Assembly: GCA_027886175.1 (NCBI GenBank)
Contig: JAJNNQ010000045.1
Location: forward strand, 983,001 to 1,047,000
Source of the DNA: Phylloscopus collybita
Lineage: Eukaryota > Chordata > Aves > Passeriformes > Phylloscopidae
Direction: 5' to 3'
DNA length: 64,000 nucleotides
In this document: piece by piece, positions 27,363 to 40,709 of the stretch
Layout of the letters: every line of letters begins with the position of its first letter
How positions within the stretch are numbered: the first letter of the stretch is position 1
Notes under the pieces: model-generated
The model's database searches: none
Told to the model about the DNA's origin: nothing
Seen by the model: only the letters and a program-made list of their open reading frames with translations
Translations under genes and position numbers: made by a program

Positions 27363-27912
27363 TGTGGGTTTGCAAGAAATGTTTTATAAGCTTTAGTTAT
27401 CAATATAATATAGTTTTTTATATTGTAAGTTTAGTGTAGTTTAAACACCTTGAAAGGGCCCCTTGTTTTAGAATGTATTCTTATCATAGTTTGATAAGGG
27501 TTTCTAGGAAAACTTGAGTCTCTGCTTGGAGACTCTTCTCTATTGATTCTTTTCTTGTTTCATCCCTGTGTTGTGCATAACTTTTCCCTTTGTCCATCAT
27601 GGAATTCTTATCTTCAAGGTCCAAGAGCTTTGGCCACTGGTTGGCAGGACTCCCTTGAGACCACTCCCAAACCTGTTTTGGATTTGTTAGAGTTTAGGTA
27701 ACTTAGCTGGCATGTAGTGTTTGGATTGTTTTATTGGTTTGAATGATTTGTACCCACCTCCCAAACTGTCCTGTACAAAAACTCCCTGCAGCCCAGGCTT
27801 GGGGTCTGTCTGAGGCACTGGCCTGAGGCTGGGGGATCCCCTGACCCCCCAAATAAAACCTCTGTTCCCTGGAAGCCTTGGAGAGTCCCCTCTTTCTACC
27901 ACAGCCATGACA
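27363..27912 (+). mobile_element. LTR family T, copy 2 (near-complete solo LTR)
   Basis: About 550 bp starting TGTGGGTTTGC and apparently ending CAGCCATGACA, so it has retroviral-style TG...CA ends. A poly(A) signal AATAAA lies at 27852-27857, about 55 bp before the end, as expected for an R/U5 junction. No gag, pol or env frame is found on either side, so this is probably a solo LTR. A target-site duplication could not be identified, so the right end is tentative. The family name is not known. Confidence 0.75.
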
Positions 27913-30900
27913 GTGTGAGCCAAACTGCCTGTGAGCCAAGAGCCCACCAACAGGAATTGCTGTGGCTGTCAGAGCTGCTGGGAGCCCGAGCTGGGCCAGA
28001 ACCAGGTACACAACCAGCAGCAGCAATGTCCCATGTCACAGCCTGGTGCTGGGGGTGGCTGTCACCACGGAGCTGTACTGACCCCCTGCCTCTCCCAGAC
28101 CCAGCCCTACCCAGCTGCCTGGCCATGGATTATGTTTTGTGTAATGAGGCAGGATCTAGCCCGAGCATTTAGCATAATGGAAGAACAATAAATCATTCTG
28201 GAGCTGTCAGCATAAGATTTGGGTGCTTTGCATTAGGTAAATAAACAGTGCCTCATTACAGGCAGGAGTTGGTGTGAAACCAGGAGGCAGGAATTGCATT
28301 ACTTTGTTTCTAACGGGTGATAATTATTTTAAACCATTGGAGTGAATGGGTTGTAATTCATCTGTACCTCCCTTTTGTCTGCTGCTGAGGAAGGCTTGAG
28401 GAGTTGTGAGCAGTGCTTGTGAGCAGTGCCGTGTGTCAGGCACTGATAAATGTATCAAACTCCAGCACGGCTTTATCTGGGGAACAGATTTTGATAGCTT
28501 GCTAGGATTTAGGTCATTGGATAATTCAGTGCAAACTGCAAATCTTAATGCTATTGACAGAAGACAGAGCACAAATAGGCAGCACTTTCTATAAATCCCA
28601 GACCTCTAAGTAGCTCTCCTTTCACAGATTTATGGTAAATGTCCTTGAAGGCTGTTGAGGAAAATGAGCAGGCTGGCTCTGGATTGGCAGCTTGGCTCTT
28701 CAGATTCATGGCACCCACGTTTGCCCTGCGAGATGTGCTGTAAAAGATCTGCTTTATCATGGAGCACGGATCTGTGCAGAGCGCCAGCTTTGGAGGAGAT
28801 ACAAACTCCCTGGGATGCAGAGCTGACATCCTCCCCTGCACAGGGAGAACTCCTCTGGAATTCCTGGGGCCACGTGCCTGCCAGCCTGATGGATCTGGGA
28901 CTGGGGGAAGTTCCTCCTGCTCAGCTTTCTCAATGTTCAAATCCTAAAGCGAGAGGCTGGGAGACACTCAGACACCCAGGGGCGTGGTTTGTGTGGAGGA
29001 AAGAACTCAAAGAGGTTTTGAAGAAAGGGTAACATTAGGTGAAAAGATTCATGATTTTCTGATACGTTATTTGGGTTTTTTTAGCTTTACCTAAACCCCC
29101 AAAACAACACCAAACTGTCCTTCAAGCAGAGAATAAGCCAGGTGTGTCCATCTTCTGAACAATGACTTCTTGAGTCTTTCTTTCAGAGGCTGGTCACCCT
29201 CTCCACGCTAGGAATAAATCTGACATGACGTGCATGATTGCAAAGTTTCTTGTTTTTTTTCAAGAATTCCCGTCCAGCCTGGCATGAAACACTGTGTGAC
29301 AGGAGTGAAGTGACACATGTCACACCTCAAGGAGAGTGGGGACTGCGTGACAGACACTGGCTGGGCTCAGGCTGATCCAAGCCCTGCTTTCTGGCACTGC
29401 TCTAGTTCAGCTGTGCAGCACAGAGGGGAGAAAAGCCTCTGCCAACCTCAGCACCTTCTCCAGCAGCTGCAAAAACTCCCAACACAGATGTCGTGTGTTC
29501 TGTCGCTAAAACACATCCCTGGGGCTCTGGTGTCGTCCCAGTGCACATCAAGGAAACCAGGAGCATTCTTTGTTTCCTCGAGGAGCCCTGGCTTTGTACA
29601 GCAAGCTGCACTCAGCAGTCTGTTAGCCCAGCAGAGGAGGAGGTTTGGACGTGAGTTAAACCCCCCTTGGTGTGCATTGGCACAGCTCTGCTCCCTGAAG
29701 TGCTCGTGGAACTTTCAGCAGCAGCTCTGTGTTCAGGCCCAGCAGCAACACATCTGGAACTGCTGGAACTGCTGTTGTGTTCTGACAGATGGAGAAATCT
29801 GGGGGGTAGGCATTGGTATGAATCATTTTGTCAGACTCAGAGTGGATTAATGCCTGTTTCCTGCTTCCTCTGCGACGGGGGAAGGTCCCTGGTTGGAGAT
29901 GCTTGTTTGGGAACTGCTCATTTCCCAGGAAGGGCCAGAATGAGATTAGTAGGCGTGCAGTGTGTGCATTGTCTGTAATAGCTGTGCTCCCTGTGATCAA
30001 AGGCAGAACTTCTCAATATGCACTTGCACTGTATCATGATCAAGAGCTGGCAAGAATAATCTCATCAGATCTATGTAGGCAGGGTGATAACAAGTTGTTT
30101 ATAGAAATTAATAGTGTGAGCTTAAAATTTTAAGATTTTCCCATGAGTGTGCTTGACCTTTTCTTCTTCAAACGCTGTCATTTCATTTTCTGGGATTCTT
30201 TAGTTCTTCATCACTTACTTAGAGCCTGAAGGCAGAGTTCAGGTGTCACCTCTTGACCAGGTGTAACTATGGTAACAAGGCAGGAATCAAGGCTCCTGGT
30301 ATTCCAATGCACATTTTGCCTGGGGTTAATAACGACCCCAACATTGGCAGCACTGAATGTCCCCAAGCAATTACAGAAGGAATTGAAGGAAAATGAATGG
30401 GGATATTGATACTGATAATTGTGGGCATTAGAGAGCAGCTAGGAAGGAGATGAAGTTCTGGGCAAGCAGAAGTTCCAGTTCCACTCTCTGCTGTTCTGGA
30501 GGTCAGAGATGGACAGGACAGGCTCCAGCCTCAGCCCCCTTGGAGCCTCCAGCTGGGGATGGACACAGGGCTGGTGCTGAGCCCTTGGGAGGACACCTCA
30601 GTTCTCAGGTGCCTTTCCCAGTTCTTTGTGTAAAGGTTTAGTGCATCCCAGGCAGGAATCTCCATCCCATCCTGGCTGGTGGCTCAGCACTCCCCAGAGG
30701 CAGAGCTGAGCCATTCCAGGTCAGAAAACTGATCCCAGCAGTGTTCCTGGCTCCCAGCAGGGCCCAGGGCTCCCAGGGGAGCAGGGAGGGGCAGGGCTGT
30801 GGCAGCCAGGATTGTGCCCAGCCCTGACACGAAGCTCTGGTGCTGGTACAGCTCCTCCATCCCTCCTTGGCTCTCCTTTTCCCAGCAGGGCTATCCCACT

Positions 30901-32992
30901 GACACCTTCCTGCCTCAGTCACGAGCCCTGAGGGTTTAACCCCCTCTGTCTGGGCTGCTGTGAGCAGCTCTGCCTGCCAGGCCCTGGGCTGTGCTGCCCC
31001 TCTGTGACACTGAGCCCTGGCAGCCTGGGAGTGTTGTCCCTGTTATTAATTAGAGCTGGATGGCATCAGTTCCCTGCAGGAGAGCTCCAGACACTGCTCT
31101 CTGCACTGCTGTGCTCGGGGTGCCTGGGCTGGAGCTGGGCTGTGTGCACCTGCAGCAATCACAAATACCTGCTCCTGCCTCAAGCCCCACCTGTGGCCTG
31201 CTGATGAATATGGATGGAACTGTGGCTTCAGTTTTACTTCTCTGATTGCAATTTCTGGTCCTGCCCGTGACGTGGTTCGTCTGTTTTTGTTTGTGTTATC
31301 AGTGGGAAAGCTTTGAAAATTGCTTTGGTGCTAAGGAGAGCAGGAGGGAAACGCTGCTGCACGGTGAGCATTTTGAAAGAGTGTTTATACCCAGAGCATC
31401 AAGTTAATTTCCCCAAAGAACAGGTTGGGCTGATCAAAACCAAAAATGATCATTGGTTTTGCGCATATTTGAATACAAATAATTTAATTTCAAGAAGTCT
31501 GTTAAATGCAGCACCTCATGGTCATTTCCATATTTCCTCAAGCACAACATAATTATTTTCTCTGACTCCATTTTCTTGGTTTGAACCGTGGGAGAAGCTG
31601 TAGCCTCCTTTTCTCTGGGATGCAGGCAGGTGTAAGTCAGTGGCTGGGCAGAGCCAGGGCACTGATGTTCCTGATCTCAGTTCCTTGGGCTGCCAGCCAG
31701 GGGAGGTGGAGCAGCAGCACATCATTCCTGTGTTTGCATTTTTCACGTCTCCCTGCAAAGCTTTTGTTTCTCAGTTGAACTCCTCCAAGAATCCTAATGG
31801 GAAGCAGTTGAGAGGTTTAAAATACCTGGAAATTCTGCCAGATCTTGGTAGGGTCTCAGAAGTTCTTTAGCATTGGTAAGAACTGACCATCAGCAGCACT
31901 CACATATTTAATTTTTAATACATACCTGTATATATTTATATTTTTATTTGTGCCTGACCACAGCAGTGAGTGAATTGCAGTGGAGTTGCCCAGTCCCCTG
32001 CAGGCTGGAGGATGATGATCTTTTGCCAAGCAGAGAGAAGCTCAGTCAGAGTTCAGAGCTGTTCTCCACCCTCTCAGGGTGCCTGTGGCTGGAGCAGCAG
32101 CCAGTGCCCAGGTCAGCTCTCCTTCCTCTGCCAAGCCTTTGGTTCCACACCTGGTAATTGCTGCCCTGTTCCTTAAACCTGTGCTCAACCCCATCTCTGA
32201 GAGGGCAGGGGTCACCAACAGCAAAATAGACTGAAAAATGCCAGGACGTGACTTGGATTGCAGAGGTGTGGATCTGTCCTCCCCAAAAGCAGAGGGATTG
32301 AGCAGGAGAAGGGCAAAAAGCCCTTCAGGGAACGGCTGCTCCTCTGAAGGGCTGAGCAATTAGGATGGAAAAGCTCCCAAAGGAAGGAGAGCTGATCCAG
32401 CAAACACAAGAGATGAGGCTGCACTGGGGTGATTTGCTCTGCACAGTTGCATTTGGCTAACAGGTCAAACAGGGCAGTGCCCAGCACTCTAAAAATAACC
32501 TCTGTGAAGATATTAGCTAGTGACAAAGCAAGCCATTGAATTTGAGTTTGGGGAGCTTCAGCAATCATTTGCATGGAGCCATGCACTGCCAGGAGGTTGT
32601 GTCTCTGAGCCCAGACAGGTATGTGGACCTGCCAAAGCCTCTGAAAGAGTGACACAAACCTCTCTGCACGGGTGGATGTGACTCTAATCACAAGGAAGGG
32701 AAAGCAGAAACCCTGACATTTCAAAGCAAGGGCCAGACTCTGACGTGAGTGGCTCAAGTGTGAGACCCAAACCCACATCCAGACTCTGAATTTCAAGGAT
32801 CACTGAAACTGCTCAGCAGGCAGTTCCCAGGCAGCTCGCTTTTACTGAAGTTTAATGGAGTAAATTGGCTTAATTACATCTGTAAGGAAGAGCTGAGCTG
32901 GGTAAAGGCACCCCAGTTTGAAAATTGGTGCTTTGACCTTTCTGTGCAGCCTGGGGTGGTGGAAGGTGCCCATGGCAGGGGGGGGATCTGAG

Positions 32993-33016
32993 ACCCAGCC
33001 CAGCCCAGCCCAGCCT
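32993..33016. repeat. AGCCC pentanucleotide repeat
   Basis: About five CAGCC units in tandem (CCCAGCCCAGCCCAGCCC). Confidence 0.85.
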
Positions 33017-33633
33017 GGGGTTCTGTGTGAGCAGAGGGCAGGGCTTTAAGGAAAGGGCTTACTTGGCAGACAGCAGTGCTCGGGATACCAGAAACAACAC
33101 TTCTGTAGATAATTACGTGGAATAAATAAGCCTGGTACGGAATCTGTTCACACAGTTGTGGGAAACAGATTTTAATTTCCCAGCATACAGTTTAATGTGA
33201 GCAGAATCTCTAAACAGAGAGTTGACATTGTTAACAAAGGTAATATTAGATTTGAGTGAGAAACTTTGTATGGTTAATTAAAAATCAAAGGCACAGTTAT
33301 AACAGAAGTAATTATCCAGGAGTATTAAATCAGTTGCAAGGCCGAGCCCATAAAAGAATTAATCAGGAATAATTTAATATTTGATATTGAGGGCTTATAT
33401 TTTCCACTAATGTCAAAATCCATTCCATTATCCAGTACAATTCTTCAAGTTTTGCACCCTGTGCTATCACACATTTCTATTCAAAGCACACCCCCACAAT
33501 CCCAGAGCTGTCACTCAATTTTGGAGCCTTCTCCAGGGCCCCAGGTGGAATGCAGGGTTTGCTTGGGGGTCAGCACAGGAAGTCTGAAATTCTCAGTGCC
33601 CAGGGTTCCAACATTTCTTAACTTCCAGAATGG

Positions 33634-33880
33634 GAAAAAAAACCCAACAAAACAAAACAAAACCACCAAAAACCCAAACAAACAAACAAACAAAACCACA
33701 AAACAAAGTTAAAAAAAAAACCAGAACAAAACAAAACAAAAAACCAACCAAAAACCACAAAAACCCCAAAAAAACCACAAAAAACCCCCAAACAAACAAA
33801 AAACCATACCAAAACAAAACAAAACAAAACAAAACAAAACAAAAAAAAAATCCCAAAACAGAACCAAAAAAAACACCCCA
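33634..33880. repeat. A-rich AAAAC/AAACC simple repeat
   Basis: About 250 bp of AAAAC, AAAC, AAACCCC and CAAAAACC units, nearly free of G and T. It ends in about nine perfect AAAAC copies at 33800-33842. It may be an expanded poly(A) tail of a retroposon, but no body is recognisable upstream. Confidence 0.9.
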
Positions 33881-35169
33881 AGACCTTGAGGTGCTGGAGG
33901 GTTTGTTTCAGGCTCTGGACTCTGACATGACGGGAGGGCAGGTGAGCTCTTGGCCACCAGGTTTGCTGTGCAGCTGAAGGCAGCAGGCCCAGGCTGAGCC
34001 CCCAGGCTGGGTGTCTGACCCTGGAGCATCCTCCCTGCCCCATCCAGCACCACCAATTATTTATTGACCAGGGGGAGTGGTGCAGCCTGGAGCTGTTCAG
34101 AGGTTCCTGACCATCGTGGGGTGAACATTCTGAGCACGGGGCTTTGTTCATTGGGGGTTTTCCTTCACATTTAGGAGGAGAAGCTGGAGGAAGAAAATGA
34201 AACTGTTACCTTGCACTGACATCAAAAGAATGAACTGGGTGCAGATCTCTCTATACACCAGATTAGGAAAATACTTCAGATGTCCTGGGTACAAAATGTG
34301 TAATTTGATGTCAGGTTCAGATTTATTTCCTTGAGGACGTTGGGCTGATACCAACACCAGTTCTCTACCAATCGAATTCCAGAAGGATTAGACATTAAAC
34401 AGGAGCCACAGAACACACAACATGGTCTTAGAGGCATTGAATCTGAAGCCAGCATGTTCCCCAGGATATTACTACAAGATTCTTCGTGTCCTTTTTCTAA
34501 TGGCTTTTTGGATTCCCTGCTTTCAGCCTGCCACAGCCAGCTTTACAAGTGTCCAACCTCTTTTCTTCTCTGTTATTTTTTTTTTTTTTCCTATTGTAAA
34601 GGATTCTTCTGTCTGTCTAACTGCTTCTTAAGTTTATTGCTAGCAGCTTTGTGGTGCTGTTAGGGGTTTTATTTCCCAGTTGGTATTACTTTTTAACTAC
34701 TCATGTAAATCTGTATCAGTTCAGATTCATGCAGAAAAAACAATTTGTCACAAATCTGTAAAGGCTAAATGATCAAAGCAGAGCTTGCGGGCTCCCTGCT
34801 TGCTTTCTCAGCCTACTTCTAGAGCTAAAAATGTTTTATCTCCATTCAGATTCTGATGGTGCCCTTTTCCACAGCCTTTGTCTGTGGCAGGGGAGTCAAA
34901 TGGACGGGTCACTTCCCTGACACATCTGTGAGATCAGCAGAGCTGCACCCGGTTATGTCCTGGCAGTTGTTGTCAGTGGCTAATCACAGAGGAAATCTTG
35001 TTCAAAGCAAGGAGGGCCATTGAAGTCCATTGAAAAACACCTCTGCGGGCACGGGATTTGTCACTGGGGATAGAGTTAGAGATAAAACTTTGGTCGCTGT
35101 GTTCTCTTAAAAAAAAAAAAAGAAAAATAAACAACAACAACAAAATGTTGCTGTTGGACACAATAATGG

Positions 35170-35480
35170 TTTAGAAGGCTGCGTGGTCCCCTTGCAGGAA
35201 GGAGACCCACGGTTTATTTTTCTGACTCCTTTTGTGCTTTTTCAGATGTGCCCACCTTAGAGGTGGGACCTTTGGGAACCATTGGTCAGTTCCAGAGACC
35301 ACCACATGAAGTCCCTCCTCTGGGAACAGATGTGGAAAAACAAGGTAGTTTACACTATGTGACCTTGTGTACCAAAAAAGTGCCTGGGAACAGAATTTCC
35401 CCAAACCAAAACACGGTAGGCACGAAACGTGGCAACAACAAAAACCAACATAAACCCAATGATTTTCTTCCCAAGAGCAA
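35170..35480 (-). mobile_element. LTR-like repeat family V, copy 1
   Basis: On the minus strand this aligns for roughly 300 bp with 55835-56130 at an estimated 75-80% identity. Shared blocks are TGTAAACTACC, CACATCTGTTCCCAGAGGAGG, GGTCCCACCTC, GGTGGGCACATCTG and AAAAGGAGTCAGAAAAATAAA, followed by ACCACGCAGCCT. The poly(A) signal AATAAA (complement of 35213-35218) about 45 bp before the end of similarity suggests an LTR or a retroposon 3' end. No coding sequence is attached. Ends are where alignment stops. Confidence 0.65.
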
Positions 35481-36510
35481 AGGCAAAGAGCTGAAGTTCC
35501 TGGCTCCTCAGCTGCAGGGGTGGCAGTGTCAGGGATAAATGGCCTTTGCCTGCTTCAGTGCCTGGAGATGGGCTCTGGGTGCCCCTCTGAGCACAGCAGG
35601 GATGAGTTCCTGCAGCCCCTGCAGGCAGCACCAGCGTCCTTGCCCAGTCACTGCTGTGCATTTTGTCCAAGGCCCCAGATTCTGCTGTGACCCAGATTGC
35701 GGTCTGGCCAGCGCGGTGTCCCCAGGAAGGTCACGCTCACATGTCCCAGAGCAGGCTTTGGCCCCGTTTGCCATCTGGGAGCTGGAGCATCATCCTTGCC
35801 CTGCATGTCCCCTGGGTTTATTTCGGGCTCTGTGTTTCAGGCTCAGCTGAGGAGCTAATTAGGAAGGCTGGCTGCGGGCTGCCCCGCTGCTCTGCCCCCA
35901 GCCTGCTCATGAATGAGTTGTTGGCTTGCAGGAGGCTTTCCAGGGCCCTGGGATGGGCCCAATTTAGCTCAGGCTGCTGCTTGCCTGACATCCCTCCCTA
36001 TGAATGTGCTACACACACTGCCAGGCCAGGCTGGGAGGGAGTTTTGGAGCAGGCACTTCAGTCACTTCTCCTCTGCACAGTGACCTGCAGAACACCAGCT
36101 CTCTTTTCCTTATAACCCTTCTTCTTCTCCTTAGAAAAGTGAAAAACTGGCTTGGTCCTTGCTCTGTGGCCCTGCCACAGGAGTTCACAATAATTGCCAC
36201 ATTTGGGCAGATTCCATCCCTGCAAATCTGCTCTCTGCTCCTGGTCACTGCATCGCTTTCTCCTTGATTGACTTGCCAGCACCTGGGGTACATCCATGGT
36301 CGATGTTCTGTCAGGGTTTTTCCCCGTGCAGCAGGGAAAGGGGATAGCAGAGCTGCAGGGATGGCTGCTGCCTTTGCCAGGGGGGGCTTGGGCAGCTCAG
36401 AACCTCCCTGCTCCTCACCTTCCCCTCTGGAAAGCTGCAAGGGCAGCAGCAGAACTGCCAAAATGATGGGAACATCAAGTCAGAGTTGATAAATGTGTTG
36501 ATAAATCGAT

Positions 36511-36545
36511 TTCTTGACCCTGGAGGTCCCTTTCAACCTTGCACC
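36511..36545 (+). mobile_element. Possible CR1 LINE 3'-end remnant
   Basis: GACCCTGGAGGTCCCTTTCAACCTT resembles the conserved bird CR1 3' end, where a GGAGGTCCCTTCCAACC-type motif precedes the terminal short repeats. The terminal repeat itself is missing. Only a short motif supports this. Confidence 0.35.
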
Positions 36546-39500
36546 TTGATTTGCCTGCTTTACTAACTGGCCGAGCCCCTCGGAGTTAAACCAAAGCCGT
36601 GGGAGATGGGAGGAGAGAACAAAGGAGCCTGCTGGAGGCTGGCAGCATCCTGCAAGCACCGTGGCACAGCTGGGTTTTAAAGAGGGCTGTGAAGTACCCA
36701 GCTCTGCAGGTGTCACGAGGATGTGCCCAGGGAGAGGTGCCTGTTAGACATGAAAAGCTGGGAGATTGTAGGAGCTAATGGGGCAGCTTGGGAGGAGGGG
36801 GCAGAGCGAGGTGCCAGGCAGGCAGTGGCACCGTGTGCCCAGCTGGGGACAGCTCCCGAGGCTCGTGCTGAGCCAGGAGCCCCTGAGCTCGGGGATCTGT
36901 TCCCAGGGAGTGCTCCCAGGGGCACTGCAGGGGTGGCACTGCCTTTTGGGAGCAGACTGTTGATGATCAGCTGAGGCAGCCTGTCTGGAGACAGGAATCA
37001 AGCAGGCACACACACAGCCTCGTGGAGTTGCACTTTGGGGGCTGTGAATTAATTAGCCACTTCTCTGCAGAGCCACAGCCTGACAGCTCTGAGGCTCCCT
37101 GGGTCTGACTTGGATGAGCAGGGAAGGTGCCTGACAGCTCCCTGGGAGGGTGGGAGCCTGCTCAGCACTGCAAAGCACCCAAACACCAAAGGAGGGCTCC
37201 CCAGAAGGATGCTAACACAGTCCCTAAATGTTACAGACCAAAGGGACTTTGTCCTCTTAAACCTGAGACAAATGACATTTGCAGGGCCTCCACAGCTGGG
37301 AGAAGGTGAGCTCCCCTGGGAGGGCTGGCCTCCCCAGCTGGCAGGGAGGGAAGGGGACCCAGGGCAGCCTGGGGGCTTGGCTGGACAGGCTGGACAGCTC
37401 TCTCCACTTTGCCTGTGTGCTCTCTGCTCCCAGAAACACAGACAGCACGGGTAGAACAGGAACTTCTGCTGGGTGAGCTCACTGGAGACCTGAAATCCTT
37501 GGGTGCCTTCATCCCAGCAGCAGAGCTGTGAACACCAGTGAGCCCCAAAAAAGGAGGCAGCAGCCCTGCCCACCAGTTTGCTCTTGCACTTGTTGTGTTT
37601 GCTCTTGCAGTTGCTGTGTTTGCTGTGCTTTACCTGCCAGGGAGCTGTTACCTGTGGTTAGCTGGTGCTCTGAGCTGGGGGCTGGAGCCTGCACAAACAC
37701 AAAACAAATCAAAGATCCCTGTCTTGGACGTTCCAGCTGAGCCACACGAGGCAGACAAAGGGCAGGAGAAGGGACACAACAGGCAAATGTGTTTTTCTCT
37801 CGCTGGGAGCGAGATGATTTATTTCCTGGCTTTTTTTCATCACTTAAAGGTGTGGGATTGCATCCTGCAATCACAGGCAGTGCCCACAGTGGGGATTGCC
37901 TGTGGTTACTGCACACCCACGAGAAGGAAGGAAGGAAGGAAGCAGCAGCCTGGGCAGCAGCCTGGCTTCGTGGGGCAGCACCTGCATTTGCCTGCTGAGA
38001 TGCATTTCTGTCCTTCCTGAGCTTCTTCCTGAACATCACAGGCTGTATAATGAGAAGCCTCTCCCTGCTGGTCATCTTCTAATGGTCCCACTTTTCCCTT
38101 TGTACCACCTGCCTCTCCTTTTGCTCCTTCTCCCCCCGTTTGCCACACTCAGCACTGCCTTACATCTTCAGCTTTTGCTGCCCACCCCTCCTCCAGTGAC
38201 AGACTCTATCTGCACCGAGATGAAAGTTTGTTAGTGAGAATATAAAATGGCTTAAAGGCTTTGCAGAAGTTAAGTCTGAGATTAAATATAATTAGGTATT
38301 TTTCCTGCATGCCCTGTGTGTGACAGTAGGAGGGGCAGACAGGCTCTCTGATTATCCCATGTTGCTTTTTCCTTACAGCACAATCCAGCCACTGGCTGTC
38401 CTCTGGTTTTGAACAGGAAAATTGTGTTTGCTGGCCTCTGTGTGCATTTGGGGGTTTGTTCCACCACTTGTCCTTGCCACATCTGCCCCCTCCATTGCTG
38501 CTGTCCCAGTGAGGAGGAGTGAGAGCCTGCCTGGGGGTGTCACCCCCCACCACGTGGAGCCAAAACTATTCAAGGACTCACAGGCTGAGGAAGAAAGGGT
38601 GAAAAACACATTCCAGCATCGAATTCTGCCACCCACTCCTTTCCAAACAATGGTTTGCAATCACATTTTACCGTTCCAAAACTCCATTCTCCCCTCTCCA
38701 GCAGCTGTGTGGAAGAGTGGGAGTCAGCAGGTGGATGTGTCCAGAGGAAGGTGCATTTCTGCTCCTGTGGCTGCTCCTCCTGAGCCCTGTGCCAGCACAG
38801 CTGACCCTGGAGCTCTGCTGCCTGTACCGAGGCAAAAGGAGCTGATTAAGGAGCAAGTGCTTGAATGAAATGTGATTAATTTGCTTATATCCTCTCTCCT
38901 CTCTCCATTCCCAGACACTTCAGATTTCATTCTGAGTGATGAAAGGTGCCCACGTTAAACCAAACATTTAACCTTGGAGTTCATGTCAGTCTTTTCACAT
39001 TTTCTCGCTCAGGATTCACCATCACTGCTCATGCTTGCAAGTATTTCAACTTGTACTTTCGACTCTTCTGTTTATGTTAAAGGTCTCAACAATTAATTTG
39101 GGTTATTTCTGGCCACTGCTCCTTTATTCCTTCTGGGCAGAGAAGAATTGCAGCTGATTTTTCAATAATTTTTTCCAGTGCATCCGAAAGAATGTGGAAA
39201 CAGCAGGGGAAATAAGGAAATCAGAATTCTGTTTTATATATTTCAAGCTGTTTGCAAGCTCAGAGCTGACAATAACCTACTACAGGCGAGGAAATCTGCT
39301 TGGGAGCAATTTTGGTTTCTCTGCACCACCTTGTATCTAGCCCCACCAGCTGCTGCTAAAACTTGTACTTCAGCTGCCATAATCTTATCATTAAAGGTGG
39401 ATTTAGGTTTTAAGAGCCGAGGAGCAAACCCCTTTTCCTTGCAGGCAGGGGCCGGGAGATGACTCTGCATTCCAGGTGCAAGCTCAGCTCTGCTGCAGCT

Positions 39501-40617
39501 CAGAGTTAATCCCCAAGAATGGAGCTGGGTACCCGGGACCCCAGCGGCTCCTGGGGGAGATGCATCCCCGGGCTGCTCAAATCCCCTCTCTGCTTTTGCC
39601 TCCTGCCCTTGCAGTGCTAACAGGAGGGGAAAAGCTGAGTTTGACCACGTCCGTGAGAATGTCAAGCATTTAGATTTTATTGGTTTAGAAGCTTACTAAA
39701 TTTAAACAGAAGCATTAACACGGCCTTAGGCTCTCTTGACAGTTATAAACTCTTCCTTGGGGGGATTTCTGTAATGCTTTCTAATCAGCTTAAGGAGTTA
39801 ATTAAACAGCTGTCACTTAGCTGCTTAATTCTGAGACTTGATGCTAAATAAGATTTGAAATTAGTTATGCATGACTGAAGCATGGATCCTCTGATAGGAG
39901 CAAGATGGCTGCGAGCTGAGCAGGAGGCAAATCTGGGTCTTTTTGTAATAAATAGTGAAAAGATTCAAGGTGGGGCCCTGGATTAAGGCTCTACACGCCC
40001 ATTAATGGAAAATACATTGGGAAGAGGGAAGTAGAGGATGTTAAGGAATGTCAGATGGGAACTCCTCACTCTTGTGTGTGGCATGCTCTGGACTTCAGGA
40101 GGTTTCAGGGATCAGTTGGTTCTCCTCCTGTGCATAACCCAAAAGCCAAAATGCCTTTTGAAACCCAAGGAGGAACATTCTTGATTTTTGAAATTAGATC
40201 TTCAGCCTGCAAAGATACATTCCACTGCTGTAATGCAGACTGTTCTCTGGAGATCTGCTGTGCTCCTAGGATATGAATTCCAGTTTTTAATCTTCTTTTC
40301 CCTGTGTGCTGGAGTAGGACAGGCACTTCTCCTGAAGGCTGTGGGGGGGGAGGATGCACTTCACCTGCAAGAGAAGAGCAACCATACATTTAATTGGTGA
40401 TCAATTAAATGAGTTATTTAATTAGTGAGTTACCAAAGTGGTGGATGTGACAGGATTCAGGGGCTCGTGGGCATTTCCAGACAGGCTCAGCCCAAACTGC
40501 CAGGGAGAGGCTCCCCTGGAGCTTCAGACAGGAGCCCCTTGTGTCCTGAGCTGAGAGTGGGGCTTAGCTGCTGCTGGACCAGAGCTAAACTTGAGTTAGG
40601 CATGCATTTATTTCTTT

Positions 40618-40670
40618 ATAACTAGTAGTAGTTAGTTATTTAGTTAGTAGTTAGTTATTTCTTTCAAAAG

Positions 40671-40705
<35 letters not shown>
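40618..40705. repeat. TAGT-rich repeat and (AT)n microsatellite
   Basis: Repeated TAGTTAGTTATT units at 40622-40660 are followed by about 17 AT dinucleotides at 40671-40705. Cruciform-prone simple sequence. Confidence 0.92.

Positions 40706-40709
<4 letters not shown>

Noticed and set aside
32240..34151. Phe/Val/Trp-rich reverse frames near 33.6-34.1 kb resembling membrane proteins
   Set aside because: They are translations of the complement of the AAAAC-rich repeat.
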